From positions 124,001 to 188,000 of the forward strand of contig NZ_AQRA01000003.1 in the NCBI RefSeq assembly GCF_000626715.1: 64,000 bases of DNA, given 5' to 3'. Position numbers and translations under genes: made by a program. How positions within the stretch are numbered: the first letter of the stretch is position 1; each line of letters opens with the position of its first letter. The notes under the pieces were generated by a model. The model ran no database searches. It saw nothing but the letters and a program-made list of their open reading frames with translations, and was not told where the DNA came from. Source of the stretch: Aquimarina atlantica (GTDB taxonomy: Bacteria > Bacteroidota > Bacteroidia > Flavobacteriales > Flavobacteriaceae). Below are positions 49,041 through 59,044 of the stretch, piece by piece.

Positions 49041-50168
49041 TTGAAAACATCCCGTCTTTTACATATTTCGTTAGGAAGTAATATAGGAAATCGTATGGAT
49101 TTTCTACAGAATGCTATTAATAAAATATATGAATCGATAGGAGATCTGGTTTCGATTTCTGGGGTGTATCAAACTCCGGCCTGGGGATTTAGTAGTGATG
49201 ATTTTTATAATGCTTGTATTGCAGTGCGTACTTTTCTTTCTGAAAGTGAAGTATTAACAATGCTGTTAGAAATTGAAAATTCTCTGGGTAGAAATAGAAC
49301 AGATGGTAAAGGATATGAGGCAAGAACGATTGATTTGGATATTATTTTTTCTTCTGAAGGCAGTATAGAAACCAAAAAATTGATAGTTCCTCACCCCGCA
49401 ATGCAGGGCCGAAAATTTGTATTAGAACCACTAGCAGAGATTGCAGGGGAGATGGTACATCCAAAATTGAAGCAAACTGTAAAACAATTGTTAGATAGTA
49501 CTTCAGATGATTCAAAAGTGACTTTGCTTGGTGAGAAAATAATGAATCCAAAAGAAAAGTATGCCTTATCCCGCTTTCAATTCCTAACTGTCGAAGGGAA
49601 TATTGGCGCTGGTAAGACAAGCTTGGCACAATTGATAGCTCAAGAGTTTAACGCAAAACTTATTCTGGAACGTTTTGCAGATAATCCTTTTTTGCCAAAG
49701 TTTTATGAGGATATGGAACGTTATGCTTTTCCTCTCGAAATGTCTTTTCTGGCAGATCGTTATCAGCGTTTGCAGGATGATATTGCCCAGTTTGATTTGT
49801 TTAAAGATTTTGTAGTGAGTGATTATGATGTATTTAAATCATTGATTTTTGCTAAAGTCACCTTACAATCAGAAGAATTTATGCTGTACAAGAAAGTATT
49901 TGACTTGATGTATAGAAATTTGACTAAACCCGGATTATATGTGTATTTATATCAAGATACAGAACGTCTTTTAGAAAATATCAAAAAACGAGGAAGAGAC
50001 TATGAGCAAAAAATCCCTGCAGATTATCTGGATAAGATCAATAAGGGATATTTGCAATTTATAAAATCACAACCAGAGTTTAATGTAAAAATAATCGATG
50101 TATCCAAACGGGATTTTATAGCAAACCGATCTGATTATATTTCGATTATCGAAGAGATTTCAAAATAA
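49041..50168 (+). CDS. folK: Fused FolK (HPPK) and deoxynucleoside kinase
   Basis: A 375-residue two-domain protein with a TTG start. Residues 1-160 are 6-hydroxymethyl-7,8-dihydropterin pyrophosphokinase (LGSNIGNRMDFL at the start, RTIDLDIIF at 95-103, HPAMQGRKFVLEPL), making the folate precursor pyrophosphate. Residues about 178-375 are a deoxynucleoside kinase with Walker A GNIGAGKTS (187-195), the LERFADNPFLPKFYEDMERYAFPLEMSF region and the lid KKRGRDYEQKIP. Such fusions are known in several Flavobacteriia. The nucleoside specificity is not visible from the motifs. Confidence 0.94.
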   Translation: MKTSRLLHISLGSNIGNRMDFLQNAINKIYESIGDLVSISGVYQTPAWGFSSDDFYNACIAVRTFLSESEVLTMLLEIENSLGRNRTDGKGYEARTIDLDIIFSSEGSIETKKLIVPHPAMQGRKFVLEPLAEIAGEMVHPKLKQTVKQLLDSTSDDSKVTLLGEKIMNPKEKYALSRFQFLTVEGNIGAGKTSLAQLIAQEFNAKLILERFADNPFLPKFYEDMERYAFPLEMSFLADRYQRLQDDIAQFDLFKDFVVSDYDVFKSLIFAKVTLQSEEFMLYKKVFDLMYRNLTKPGLYVYLYQDTERLLENIKKRGRDYEQKIPADYLDKINKGYLQFIKSQPEFNVKIIDVSKRDFIANRSDYISIIEEISK

Positions 50169-50170
50169 TA

Positions 50171-51499
50171 TTATCCTGCTTGATTTAGCTCTTTTGCTAC
50201 TTTTTGTACTTCATCAAGAACACGTAGTAGGTTTCCACTCCATAACTTTTCAATTTGTTCTTCGGTATATCCTCGTTTTACCAATTCCAGGGTTACGTTA
50301 AACGTTTCAGAGGCATCGCTCCAACCTTCAATTCCACCACCACCATCAAAATCAGAGCTAATCCCTACATGATCAATACCAATTTTGTCAACCATATAAT
50401 CTATATGATTCACAAAATCCACAACATCTACAGCAGGAGGAAGATTATTCATTTTCTTTACTTTTTCCCTGCGAATTGTTAGCATTTTCATATAAAAATC
50501 ATAGTACTTTTCTTTTTCTTCGGCACCAAGCTTAGTTATTTCTTTTCGATCTATCCAGGTTACCCCCATAGAGTCAGCAATTTGCTTGGCTATTTCGACT
50601 TCTTTTTTATTTCGTTTTTCAAACTTCTTGGTATTTAGGTACGAAGTAAAAGCTACAGTTTGAACCACACCACCATTTTCTTTTAACCACTGTAATTGCT
50701 CATCATCCAGATTTCTACTGTGATCACATAATGCTCTTGCAGAAGAGTGAGAAGCAATGATCGGAGCTTTGGTAAGCTTTATCATTTGTCGCATAGATTC
50801 TTTAGAAGGGTGAGAAACATCTATCATGATCCCTGTTTTATTCATTTCTGCAATAACCTCTTTTCCCAGGTCACTTAATCCATTATGTAGCCAAATACCA
50901 TCTGCCTCACCAGTATTAGAATCACAAAGTTGGCTATGCCCATTATGAGAAAGTGACATATACCTGGCACCAAGGTCATGAAACTTCTTTACATTACCAA
51001 TATCGGTTCCTACAGGATACCCATTTTCGATGCCAATCATAGCTACTTTCTTTCCTTTTTTGTGAATACGACGAACATCATCAGATGTTAAAGCTAATTC
51101 AATTTGATCTGGTGCAATTTCTTCTGCCAGTTTATGGATTGCCTTAAATTTTGACATGGCAATTTCATACGCTTTTTCATACCCTTTAGTTGTTAGGGAA
51201 TCCTGTCCTGTATAAACAATAAACCAGGCAACATCTAATCCACCCTTTTTCATTTTTGGTAAAGTGATTTGTGAACTAAGATCCTGAGTGTAATTGATAG
51301 AATCTGTAAAGTTTTTTACATTAATATCACAGTGGGTATCCAGAGTAATGACTCTATTATGAATTTCTTTTGCTTTGGTGATAAGTTGGTCCTCTGTAAC
51401 AGTTGATTGATCTCCTGTAGAAGTATCTTTTTTCATATTTTCTTGTTTGCATGAAATGAGTAAGAGTACAATAGCAGCAAAAATTGAAAAGTTTTTCAT
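50171..51499 (-). CDS. Membrane dipeptidase (peptidase M19) lipoprotein
   Basis: A 442-residue lipoprotein (lipobox Cys17, LLLISC). The M19 zinc ligands are visible: DTHCD (His56, Asp58), then IDVSHPS and IIASHSSARALCDHSRN. It closes with GIDHVGISSDFDGGGG. The family cuts dipeptides with broad specificity at the cell surface. Its stop is 2 nt from the stop of the convergent FolK fusion, and no terminator fits between them. Confidence 0.94.
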   Translation of the reverse strand: MKNFSIFAAIVLLLISCKQENMKKDTSTGDQSTVTEDQLITKAKEIHNRVITLDTHCDINVKNFTDSINYTQDLSSQITLPKMKKGGLDVAWFIVYTGQDSLTTKGYEKAYEIAMSKFKAIHKLAEEIAPDQIELALTSDDVRRIHKKGKKVAMIGIENGYPVGTDIGNVKKFHDLGARYMSLSHNGHSQLCDSNTGEADGIWLHNGLSDLGKEVIAEMNKTGIMIDVSHPSKESMRQMIKLTKAPIIASHSSARALCDHSRNLDDEQLQWLKENGGVVQTVAFTSYLNTKKFEKRNKKEVEIAKQIADSMGVTWIDRKEITKLGAEEKEKYYDFYMKMLTIRREKVKKMNNLPPAVDVVDFVNHIDYMVDKIGIDHVGISSDFDGGGGIEGWSDASETFNVTLELVKRGYTEEQIEKLWSGNLLRVLDEVQKVAKELNQAG

Positions 51500-51570
51500 A
51501 ATTAGATGTGATTATGCGTTTTATAGTGTTATAAACTTACAAAACAAATTCCAGATGATATTTTTGGTAA

Positions 51571-51602
51571 TAAAAACTGCCCGAAAAAAATCTCAGGCAG
51601 TT
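51571..51602 (-). terminator. Terminator after the M43 protease
   Basis: AACTGCC (51575-51581) and GGCAGTT (51596-51602) with a 14-nt loop. On the minus strand the stem is followed by TTTTTATTACC. It lies 33 nt past the protease stop at 51636. Confidence 0.7.
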
Positions 51603-51635
51603 GTTGGGGTACATTCAAAAAAAACTAAACAAATC

Positions 51636-53828
51636 TTATCTTTTGATAAATTTTCGAGTTACTTGTCCTTCTTTGTTATTAATGATAATAAAATAAACAC
51701 CGTTACTTAGATTACTAACATCATAAGCTGTAGTTTCGTTGTTAGAATTTACAACATCAATTGTTTTTCCTAGAAAATCTGTAATGGTAATTTGTGTTTT
51801 TTCTCCATTTTTTGAGAATCCAGAACGTTGGATCGATAAAGAACCAGATGTGATAGGGTTGGGATAGATCGTTATCTTTTGATTTGTTGTATGGGTTTCA
51901 TTATCAGCAAGATCACTGTCTGCAGCACCCGAAGTGATTTTTAAATTGTCGATAGCCATATCACTTCTGTAGCTAGATCCTGTAGTTCCTTTAAGCTGTA
52001 ATTTTATTGTAGAACCACTATACGCAGATAAGTTTACGGTTTGAGAACTCCAGCTATTTCCCTGGTTTCCATTTTTACTCCACGCGGTGGTCCAGTTTAC
52101 ACCATCATTGGTAGATACACGTACTTCTAAAGTACCCATATTTGATCCGTACATATGATAATCAAAACTAAGTTCTGCATTTGATTCATTGGTTAAATCT
52201 ACACAAGGACTTGTTAATAAGGCTACTTTATTAGGGTATCCATTGCCACTACCAGAGGCTTCAGTAAAGATATAATTACTGCCGTTAGTTGCAGAAGAAG
52301 GTCCTGTGCTAGATGATGGTGTACCATTACTATCAACTGTCCAGTTTATATTATCACTGGTTTCTTGTGTCCATTCACCAATTCCAGATTCAAAACTTTC
52401 ACTATACGGAAAACTAGTAATCCCATTACATGAAGAAGGGTTGGTTGTAGTTTCCTTGATTTTGATATTGTCAATTGCCATGTCGCTTCTCCAACTCGCT
52501 CCTGTTGTTCCTTTAAACTGTAATTTGATTACACCAGAATATCCAGAAAGATTAACAATTGCTTGATTCCAGGTATCTCCTTTATCACCATTTTGTGACC
52601 ATATAGAGGTATAAGATGTTCCATCATTGGTGCTTATCAAAACTTCTATAGTTCCTATATCTCTACCTAGCATGTGATATCCAAATTCTAGAGACATATT
52701 ACTAGCCTGGGGTAAATCTATACATGGGCTATTTAATATTGCTGTTTTGTTAGGACTCCCGGCTGGGGTTACATTTGTAGATGCTTCTGTGTAAAGGTAG
52801 AAAGATCCGTTTTGTGCTGTAGAAGGTCCTGTTCCCGATGAAGGCGTTCCGTTAGAGTCTCTTGTCCATTCGATGTCATCCCCCGTCGCATTGGTCCAAT
52901 CCCCTAATCCAGACTCAAAACTTTCGCTATACGGAAAATTATTAATAGTGGTACATACAGGTGGATTTGTTGGACTGGTTAAATAAGATCTGTCTGATTC
53001 TAATGAGGCTACAATAGCATTTTGTTGTTGACTAGAGAATCCCCCAGTGCGACAACTTTTACGAGTATAAGACATTACATTGTTTACATCGGGTTGGTAT
53101 TGATCTCCATTAGCATCTGTTGCTGTTCCGGTGTAATTACAACTAGAATTAACAAGACCACTAAGTCTTGGATCTGCTGGGGTATCACAGAAAAAATCTC
53201 CTGCAGAAGAACAGTTTGTTCGTTGCACAAGTTCTCTTCCATTAGACGTAGAGTGTGTATGCAGTATAGAAAAATAATGTCCTAATTCGTGAGAAGAAGT
53301 AGAGCCGTTTTGCGAGCAAGAAGCATCTAATATTGCCCGGTTTCCGGTTCCCGGAAATTTAGCAAATCCACAGATGGTAGAACTCCCTGAAGTTACTTCA
53401 GAAAAGTAAAAAATATTGATAGCCTCGGCAACTTCGTATTGTACTAGTTGACTATCATTACTTTTATTAAAAGAATTATTCCAGCTAGTCTTGTCAATGT
53501 ATTTGGTAGGTGCATATTCATGAAATGAAATATTCATCGGAGCATACGTCGCATTTAGTTCATCCATTACATTCTGAATCTGTGCGCTGGATACCGCAGG
53601 AGAGCCTCCACTCGAGTTACGCGAGACATGATGTTGTATTGGTAATGATACAGGTGTTGCTAAAGCCTTGTTGCCATTATCAGTAATAGATTTAAGGCGT
53701 TTCAGCATAAAAGTATCATAGTTTTTAGGCGGTTCTGCACCACAGTCTTTTTCCTGGGCAAATCCGAATCGTACCGTTGTTAACATGGCGATTGCGAGAA
53801 AAACAACTATTTGTTTTCTTGATTTCAT
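51636..53828 (-). CDS. Secreted M43 (pappalysin-type) metalloprotease with two MAM-like repeats and T9SS sorting domain
   Basis: A 730-residue secreted protein (signal cut after RFGFAQ). The zinc motif HELGHYFSILH starts at His180, the M43 pattern HExxHxxxxxH. Two beta-sandwich, MAM-like repeats follow (about 300-465 and 470-635), each opening PYSESFESG and holding DSNGTPSS and GTTG.S.RSDMAIDN. The C-terminus (KITIYPNPITSGSLSIQ to RKFIKR) is a type A T9SS sorting domain. The cargo is therefore exported through the outer membrane and attached or released. Closed by a terminator. Confidence 0.93.
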   Translation of the reverse strand: MKSRKQIVVFLAIAMLTTVRFGFAQEKDCGAEPPKNYDTFMLKRLKSITDNGNKALATPVSLPIQHHVSRNSSGGSPAVSSAQIQNVMDELNATYAPMNISFHEYAPTKYIDKTSWNNSFNKSNDSQLVQYEVAEAINIFYFSEVTSGSSTICGFAKFPGTGNRAILDASCSQNGSTSSHELGHYFSILHTHSTSNGRELVQRTNCSSAGDFFCDTPADPRLSGLVNSSCNYTGTATDANGDQYQPDVNNVMSYTRKSCRTGGFSSQQQNAIVASLESDRSYLTSPTNPPVCTTINNFPYSESFESGLGDWTNATGDDIEWTRDSNGTPSSGTGPSTAQNGSFYLYTEASTNVTPAGSPNKTAILNSPCIDLPQASNMSLEFGYHMLGRDIGTIEVLISTNDGTSYTSIWSQNGDKGDTWNQAIVNLSGYSGVIKLQFKGTTGASWRSDMAIDNIKIKETTTNPSSCNGITSFPYSESFESGIGEWTQETSDNINWTVDSNGTPSSSTGPSSATNGSNYIFTEASGSGNGYPNKVALLTSPCVDLTNESNAELSFDYHMYGSNMGTLEVRVSTNDGVNWTTAWSKNGNQGNSWSSQTVNLSAYSGSTIKLQLKGTTGSSYRSDMAIDNLKITSGAADSDLADNETHTTNQKITIYPNPITSGSLSIQRSGFSKNGEKTQITITDFLGKTIDVVNSNNETTAYDVSNLSNGVYFIIINNKEGQVTRKFIKR

Positions 53829-53960
53829 AAGTTTGAGTTTGTTAATGTTTTTTAATAGTTCTTATTAATAAAGACGTAAAAAAATCAAACGACCCTTATA
53901 AAATCATTATTTGTGTTAAAAAAGTAAGGATAAAGAGGTGAGGTTTTGTTTCGAAGTCTG

Positions 53961-54488
53961 CTACATCTTATTAAAAATATCCCAAATCACAACCCCTGCA
54001 CTAACCGAAATATTAAGAGAATGCTTACTACCGTATTGAGGAATTTCAATAACAGCATCACTTTCTGATACAACTTGCTGTTGGACCCCCTTAACTTCAT
54101 TACCAAAAATGATTGCGTATTTTTGATTACGTTCTGGAATAAAATCATTTAGCATGGTTGCATTTTCTGCCTGTTCGATAGATAAAATGTGTACATGCTG
54201 TGATTTAAGATCCTGTATGAGTGCTAAGGTGTCTTTTTGATATTCCCAATCTACAGTATCGGTAGCTCCCAATGCAGTTTTTTGAATATCTTTATGAGGA
54301 GGAGTAGCGGTTATACCACAGAGGTATATTTTTTCTATCAAAAATGCATCTGCAGTTCTAAATACAGACCCGATATTATTTAAACTTCTAATGTTATCCA
54401 GGATGATAAGTAAAGGAGTCTTTTCTGATGCTTTAAATTCTTCTACGGTCTTGCGATCGAGTTCGCTATTTTTAAGTTTTCTGTTCAT
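53961..54488 (-). CDS. TrmH/SpoU family RNA methyltransferase
   Basis: A 175-residue SPOUT methyltransferase. Motif 1 is NIRSLNNIGSVFRTADAF, motif 2 YAIIFGNEVKGV and motif 3 IEIPQYGSKHSLNISVSAGVVIWDIF, which form the knotted SAM site. Such small members 2'-O-methylate tRNA or rRNA; the target is not clear. It is downstream of the S23-type gene on the same strand with a 36-nt gap and could be cotranscribed. Confidence 0.92.
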   Translation of the reverse strand: MNRKLKNSELDRKTVEEFKASEKTPLLIILDNIRSLNNIGSVFRTADAFLIEKIYLCGITATPPHKDIQKTALGATDTVDWEYQKDTLALIQDLKSQHVHILSIEQAENATMLNDFIPERNQKYAIIFGNEVKGVQQQVVSESDAVIEIPQYGSKHSLNISVSAGVVIWDIFNKM

Positions 54489-54524
54489 TATTAGTTTGCA
54501 GTCCTTTAAGTTTAGAGTATGCAG

Positions 54525-54893
54525 TTATGCAATTGCACCAAATTTATTTGGATTGTTTATCATGTAATTTATTAGATTCCCTACTTCAAGGCTTAATGTA
54601 GTAAGCTGATCAAATGTTGGTTGATCTATGTATTTACATGCTAACGAAAATTCTAACCAGGTTTGAGTTTCAGTATTTTCAGCATCACTATCCGTAAGTT
54701 TACTAATGAAATGTTTTGGATATCTTCTTTTTCTATAGGATTCAGAAATATTGGCTGTGACACTTCTTGAAGATCGTCTAATTTGATCGGTTAAAGAATA
54801 TGTTTCCTCTTTTGGAAAAACCTTAGTTATTTCAAAAATTTTCATGGCTAATTCGAATGATTTTTTATATGCCAGTAAACTTTTAAAATCCAT
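54525..54893 (-). CDS. Four-helix bundle protein (S23 family)
   Basis: A 122-residue protein of the S23 / ribosomal intervening-sequence-protein family, with the motif FPKEETYSLTDQIRRSSRSVTANISESYRKR in the central helices. Members form pentamers and were first found in 23S rRNA intervening sequences; stand-alone copies like this are common and have no known function. It does not lie in an rRNA gene here. No mobile element is seen beside it. Confidence 0.9.
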   Translation of the reverse strand: MDFKSLLAYKKSFELAMKIFEITKVFPKEETYSLTDQIRRSSRSVTANISESYRKRRYPKHFISKLTDSDAENTETQTWLEFSLACKYIDQPTFDQLTTLSLEVGNLINYMINNPNKFGAIA

Positions 54894-55138
54894 AGAGTTT
54901 TGAAATTTTATTCAAAGGTATAGTTTTATTGGCAGTTATTAATTTTTTTAGAATTGTATGTTTTTTTGATTTTAATGTTTTCAAATTATGTAGAAACTTT
55001 GAAGCTAAATACTGCAAACTTTAGACTGCCTACTTTTAAAATCAAAATTGTGAATAAAATTGAATAACTCCTAACTGCTATATTTCAAAAAAAATAGAAG
55101 AATAGCTACTTTAGCATGATTCATAAAATTATACTCCA

Positions 55139-57766
55139 TTGGCAGCAAAAAACGGAAAAAAAGTAACTCCATTAATGAAACAATACAATGCTATTAAGGC
55201 TAAGTATCCTGATGCATTGTTATTATTTAGAGTAGGGGATTTTTATGAAACTTTTGGAAAAGATGCAATTAAAGCTGCGGCTATTTTGAATATTGTTTTA
55301 ACCAAAAGAGGTAATGGGAGTGAGCAGGAAACAGCATTGGCTGGATTTCCGCATCATTCTTTAAATACGTATTTGCCAAAATTGGTTAAAGCAGGTGAGC
55401 GAGTTGCTATCTGTGATCAGTTAGAAGACCCTAAACAGACCAAAACCATTGTTAAGCGAGGGGTGACAGAACTTGTAACTCCGGGAGTTGCTCTTAATGA
55501 TGAGGTGTTACAGAGCAAAACTAATAACTTTTTGTGTGCGTTGCACTATGGGAAAAAAGAATTAGGAGTAGCATTTCTGGATGTTTCTACAGGAGAATTT
55601 CTTACCGCTCAGGGTGATGTAGCGCATATGGATAAGTTGATGCAAAACTTTAACCCGAGTGAGGTTCTGATCAGTAAGCCAAAAAAGAAAGATTTTGAGC
55701 AAGATTTTGGATATGATTTTCATACATTCTTTATTGAAGATTGGGTGTTTAAACCTGATTATGCAGATGAGACTGTAAACAAACATTTTGGTACAAAGAC
55801 ATTAAAAGGGTTTGGAGTGGATCACTTGCAGGAAGGTATTATAGCAGCAGGTGTAATTCTTCACTACCTTGGCGAAACCCAACATCATAAGTTAAAACAT
55901 ATTACAGGAATCCAACGTATTGCAGAAGATCAGTATATCTGGATGGATCGTTTTACGATACGTAATCTCGAGCTATACCATGCTAATGCAGCAAATGCGG
56001 TAACCTTACTTGATGTTATAGATAAAACGATCTCACCAATGGGTGGTCGTACGTTAAAACGTTGGTTAGCACTGCCACTTAAGAATATTACTGCTATCCA
56101 AAAACGTCATGAGGTAGTACAGTTTTTTTTGAATAATACAACATTACATCAAAAAATTCAACATCAGATTAAGCAGATAGGAGATATTGAACGATTGATT
56201 TCTAAAGTAGCTACCGGAAAAGTAAACCCTCGTGAGGTTATACAGCTTAAAAATTCTTTGGAAGCAATTGTGCCTATAAAATCACAAGCATCAAATAGTG
56301 ATAATGAAGCGCTAAAAGTAATAGGAGAAACGCTGAGTGACTGTGAGCTATTGCGCAATAAGATCAAAGAGACTTTAAATGAAGAAGCTCCTGTAAATGT
56401 TCTGAAAGGAAACACTATTGCTAATGGATATTTAGAAGAATTAGATGAGTTAAGGTCTATTGCTTTTTCAGGAAAAGATTATTTGGATAAAATGCTGGAG
56501 CGGGAAACCGAAACTACAGGCATTACTTCTTTAAAAATAGCTTCGAATAATGTATTTGGGTATTATATCGAGGTTCGAAATACACATAAAGATAAAGTTC
56601 CTGATACCTGGATTCGTAAACAAACCCTGGTAAGTGCAGAACGTTATATCACAGAAGAACTTAAGGAATATGAAGCCAAAATTCTTGGAGCCGAAGAAAA
56701 AATTCTGGCATTAGAACAACAATTATTTAGTGATCTCGTACTCTGGATGAGTGAGTATATCAAACCAGTACAGCTAAATGCTACTTTAATAGGGCAACTG
56801 GATTGTTTATGTTCTTTTGCTCAACTTGCTACAGAAAATCAATATGTACGTCCTCTAATTGATGAATCGTATGATTTAGAAATTAAAAATGGTAGACACC
56901 CTGTAATCGAAAAACAATTACCCCCAGGTGAACAATATATCGCTAATGATGTCCTATTGAACAGAGATAATCAACAAATTATTATGATCACTGGGCCCAA
57001 TATGAGTGGTAAGTCTGCAATATTAAGACAAACTGCACTAATTGTGTTATTGGCACAAATGGGATGTTTTGTTCCTGCAGAAGAAGCAAAAATAGGAGTG
57101 ATTGATAAAATATTTACCAGGGTAGGAGCAAGTGATAATATCTCTATGGGAGAATCTACATTTATGGTAGAGATGAATGAGACTGCCAGTATCTTAAATA
57201 ATATATCCGATCGTAGTTTGGTGTTATTAGATGAGATTGGCCGAGGAACCAGTACCTATGATGGAATATCTATTGCCTGGGCAATTAGTGAATTCTTGCA
57301 TGAGTACCCTGCAAGACCTAAGACCTTATTTGCTACGCATTATCACGAGTTAAATGAGATGTGCGAGACTTTTGGCCGTATTAAAAATTATAATGTATCT
57401 GTAAAAGAACTAAAAGACACTGTTCTTTTCTTACGTAAATTAGTTCCTGGTGGTAGTGAGCATAGCTTCGGGATTCATGTAGCCAAAATGGCTGGAATGC
57501 CTCAACAAGTGTTACATAGAGCGAATAAGATGCTTAAGAAGCTCGAAAAATCGCATAGTAGCGAAGAGCTTACCGATAAGATTAAAGGGATGCAGGAGGA
57601 AGATAAGGTGCAATTGAGCTTCTTTAATTTGGATGATCCTTTATTAGAAGAAATCAAAGAAGAAATTTTAGATATCGACATTGATACACTTACTCCTGTA
57701 GAAGCATTAATGAAACTTAATGAGATTAAACGCATGTTAACCAGGAAGAAAGCATCACAAGTGTAA
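55139..57766 (+). CDS. mutS: DNA mismatch repair protein MutS
   Basis: An 875-residue mismatch recognition ATPase with a TTG start (the next in-frame ATG is at 55175). Domain I holds the mismatch-binding Phe-x-Glu in [11 protein letters not shown]. The ATPase carries Walker [30 protein letters not shown] and the [10 protein letters not shown] stretch, and the C-terminal helix follows. Full length and intact. It is followed by the two tRNA genes after 95 nt. Confidence 0.97.
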   Translation: MAAKNGKKVTPLMKQYNAIKAKYPDALLLFRVGDFYETFGKDAIKAAAILNIVLTKRGNGSEQETALAGFPHHSLNTYLPKLVKAGERVAICDQLEDPKQTKTIVKRGVTELVTPGVALNDEVLQSKTNNFLCALHYGKKELGVAFLDVSTGEFLTAQGDVAHMDKLMQNFNPSEVLISKPKKKDFEQDFGYDFHTFFIEDWVFKPDYADETVNKHFGTKTLKGFGVDHLQEGIIAAGVILHYLGETQHHKLKHITGIQRIAEDQYIWMDRFTIRNLELYHANAANAVTLLDVIDKTISPMGGRTLKRWLALPLKNITAIQKRHEVVQFFLNNTTLHQKIQHQIKQIGDIERLISKVATGKVNPREVIQLKNSLEAIVPIKSQASNSDNEALKVIGETLSDCELLRNKIKETLNEEAPVNVLKGNTIANGYLEELDELRSIAFSGKDYLDKMLERETETTGITSLKIASNNVFGYYIEVRNTHKDKVPDTWIRKQTLVSAERYITEELKEYEAKILGAEEKILALEQQLFSDLVLWMSEYIKPVQLNATLIGQLDCLCSFAQLATENQYVRPLIDESYDLEIKNGRHPVIEKQLPPGEQYIANDVLLNRDNQQIIMITGPNMSGKSAILRQTALIVLLAQMGCFVPAEEAKIGVIDKIFTRVGASDNISMGESTFMVEMNETASILNNISDRSLVLLDEIGRGTSTYDGISIAWAISEFLHEYPARPKTLFATHYHELNEMCETFGRIKNYNVSVKELKDTVLFLRKLVPGGSEHSFGIHVAKMAGMPQQVLHRANKMLKKLEKSHSSEELTDKIKGMQEEDKVQLSFFNLDDPLLEEIKEEILDIDIDTLTPVEALMKLNEIKRMLTRKKASQV

Positions 57767-57794
57767 AAAAAATCATTCTTTTTTGTAAAAAGAC

Positions 57795-57824
57795 TTTGGT
57801 ATTACTAGAATTGTTTTAAATTTG
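57795..57824 (+). promoter_or_regulatory. Promoter of the tRNA pair
   Basis: TTTG (57795-57798), an 18-nt spacer, then TAAATTTG (57817-57824): both boxes are consensus. Transcription would start about 31 nt before tRNA-Gly. Confidence 0.7.
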
Positions 57825-57861
57825 CATCCGCAATAACGAGTTGCGAAGTTCTTAACATACT

Positions 57862-57933
57862 GCGAAAGTAGCTCAGGGGTAGAGCATCACCTTGCCAAGG
57901 TGAGGGTCGCGGGTTCAAATCCCGTCTTTCGCT
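57862..57933 (+). tRNA. tRNA-Gly (anticodon GCC)
   Basis: A complete cloverleaf: acceptor GCGAAAG pairs with CTTTCGC, anticodon stem TCACC/GGTGA with loop TTGCCAA (anticodon GCC), and T-arm GGTTCAAATCCC. 72 nt and no encoded CCA. First of a two-gene operon. Confidence 0.97.
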
Positions 57934-57954
57934 CTGAGATAAAATATATACCAA

Positions 57955-58039
57955 GCTGAAGTGGTGGAATTGGTAGACACGTTGGACTTAAAATCCAATG
58001 GCCTGTAAGGCCGTGCGGGTTCAAGTCCCGCCTTCAGTA
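57955..58039 (+). tRNA. tRNA-Leu (anticodon UAA)
   Basis: A type II tRNA with a variable arm: acceptor GCTGAAG with CTTCAGT (closing G-U pair), anticodon loop CTTAAAA giving UAA, variable arm around GGCCTGTAAGGCC, T-arm GGTTCAAGTCC. 85 nt, no encoded CCA. 21 nt after tRNA-Gly. Confidence 0.96.
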
Positions 58040-58047
58040 CTTAAGAT

Positions 58048-58074
58048 AACCCTTTGATTTTTCAAAGGGTTTCT
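58048..58074 (+). terminator. Terminator after the tRNA pair
   Basis: AACCCTTTGA (58048-58057), a TTTT loop, TCAAAGGGTT (58062-58071), then TTCTTTGTTT. It closes the two-tRNA transcript. Confidence 0.82.
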
Positions 58075-58834
58075 TTGTTTTTAGACATTTCTTGTTTTTC
58101 TTCTTTTAGGTTTGAAAAAGTACCTTTATTCAATTTATTATTTTAGAGTAAAAAAACTCAACAAGTTATATGTACTCAATATAATAAACTAAAAATATAA
58201 GAGAGCTCTTCAAGTTTGTAGAATTGTTTATCAATGATTTTATGAAATACGAATCTTTTTTCAAGAGCATTGAACTTGTTTTAATTTAATCCAATCTCTT
58301 TTACTAAATACCATACTCTTCAAGTTGTTCTTCTTGTTTGTAAAAGATCAAGAAATACAAGGTAAAATACAATCGCTATTTCTGGTAAAACCGTATAAAA
58401 AAATGATGTTTTTATGAATAATTAGAGAAAGAATACTTTTGTTAATAAAATGTTATTTGTTTGTTAAATTATATTATGATGAGAATGTTTAAGCATATTC
58501 AAATTACTGCATATCAGTACTTTGTGAATATTGGTTTTTTGTGTTTTTTTCAAATACGGTTTTACCATAAACATCCTGTTGATTAAGATTTGTACATTTG
58601 AAATGACATTTAGGAAGAGACTTACTCTTATACGCTAAGTGACAAACTACCCCATTGCTTTTATTATAAAAAGATTGATTAAATGAAATAATTTTCAACT
58701 TAATTGATCTACTTTCAAAATTATTTTTCAATAATCTTGATTCATAAAAATTCTTACTAAAAAGGAGTTGTGAGTCATGTGGCGAAGCTATATCCTTAAT
58801 TAAATAAACCTATTATACTCTTAAAACCAACAAT
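58075..58834. other. AT-rich region between tRNA-Leu and the biosynthetic cluster, no recognised gene
   Basis: The sequence shows no convincing gene. The word CTCTTCAAGTTTG / CTCTTCAAGTTG appears at about 58204 and 58319. A 75-codon frame at 58504-58731 on the minus strand has no recognisable domain and I do not call it. The region looks like the decayed border between the core chromosome and the peptide-synthetase genes. Confidence 0.4.
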
Positions 58835-58939
58835 ATGTGTATTAGTAAACCTAACCGATGGTACGTGCTATATCTAAAAGCACACCATAAAAGAAAAATA
58901 GAAAGCCTGTTGATGGAAAATCAAATAATGGCATTTTAA
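58835..58939 (+). pseudogene. Remnant of a NusG/UpxY-type antiterminator (N-terminal fragment)
   Basis: A 34-codon frame from ATG 58835 to TAA 58937. After a short start, residues 8-34 (RWYVLYLKAHHKRKIESL, then LMENQIMAF) match the usual opening of the NusG N-terminal domain in UpxY/LoaP-type antiterminators (WYVLY.K....K..). Full-length members have about 160-180 residues. Downstream, the same frame meets more stops, and only vague resemblance continues in other frames, so it reads as a degraded gene. It is 300 bp upstream of a long synthetase operon, a typical place for such regulators. A short functional peptide cannot be excluded. Confidence 0.45.
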
Positions 58940-59044
58940 AATAGATAGTGTTTCTTAATCTTGTACTTAGAAGGTATTCTTCTCCCTCCTCTATTATTTT
59001 CTCTTAAATTTCTCGTTGAAGGGTTAATTCCCTGTGACTTACCT

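Noticed and set aside
54525..54893. S23-type gene as sign of a 23S rRNA intervening sequence
   Set aside because: No rRNA sequence flanks it; free-standing copies of this family are common in bacteria.
57862..58039. Search for direct repeat (att site) of the tRNA 3' end marking an island
   Set aside because: No second copy of the tRNA-Leu or tRNA-Gly 3' end was noticed in the rest of the window, so an island insertion remains only a suspicion.
58504..58731. 75-codon frame on the minus strand
   Set aside because: No signal peptide, domain or familiar motif, and it is in the AT-rich border region without a promoter. Probably spurious.
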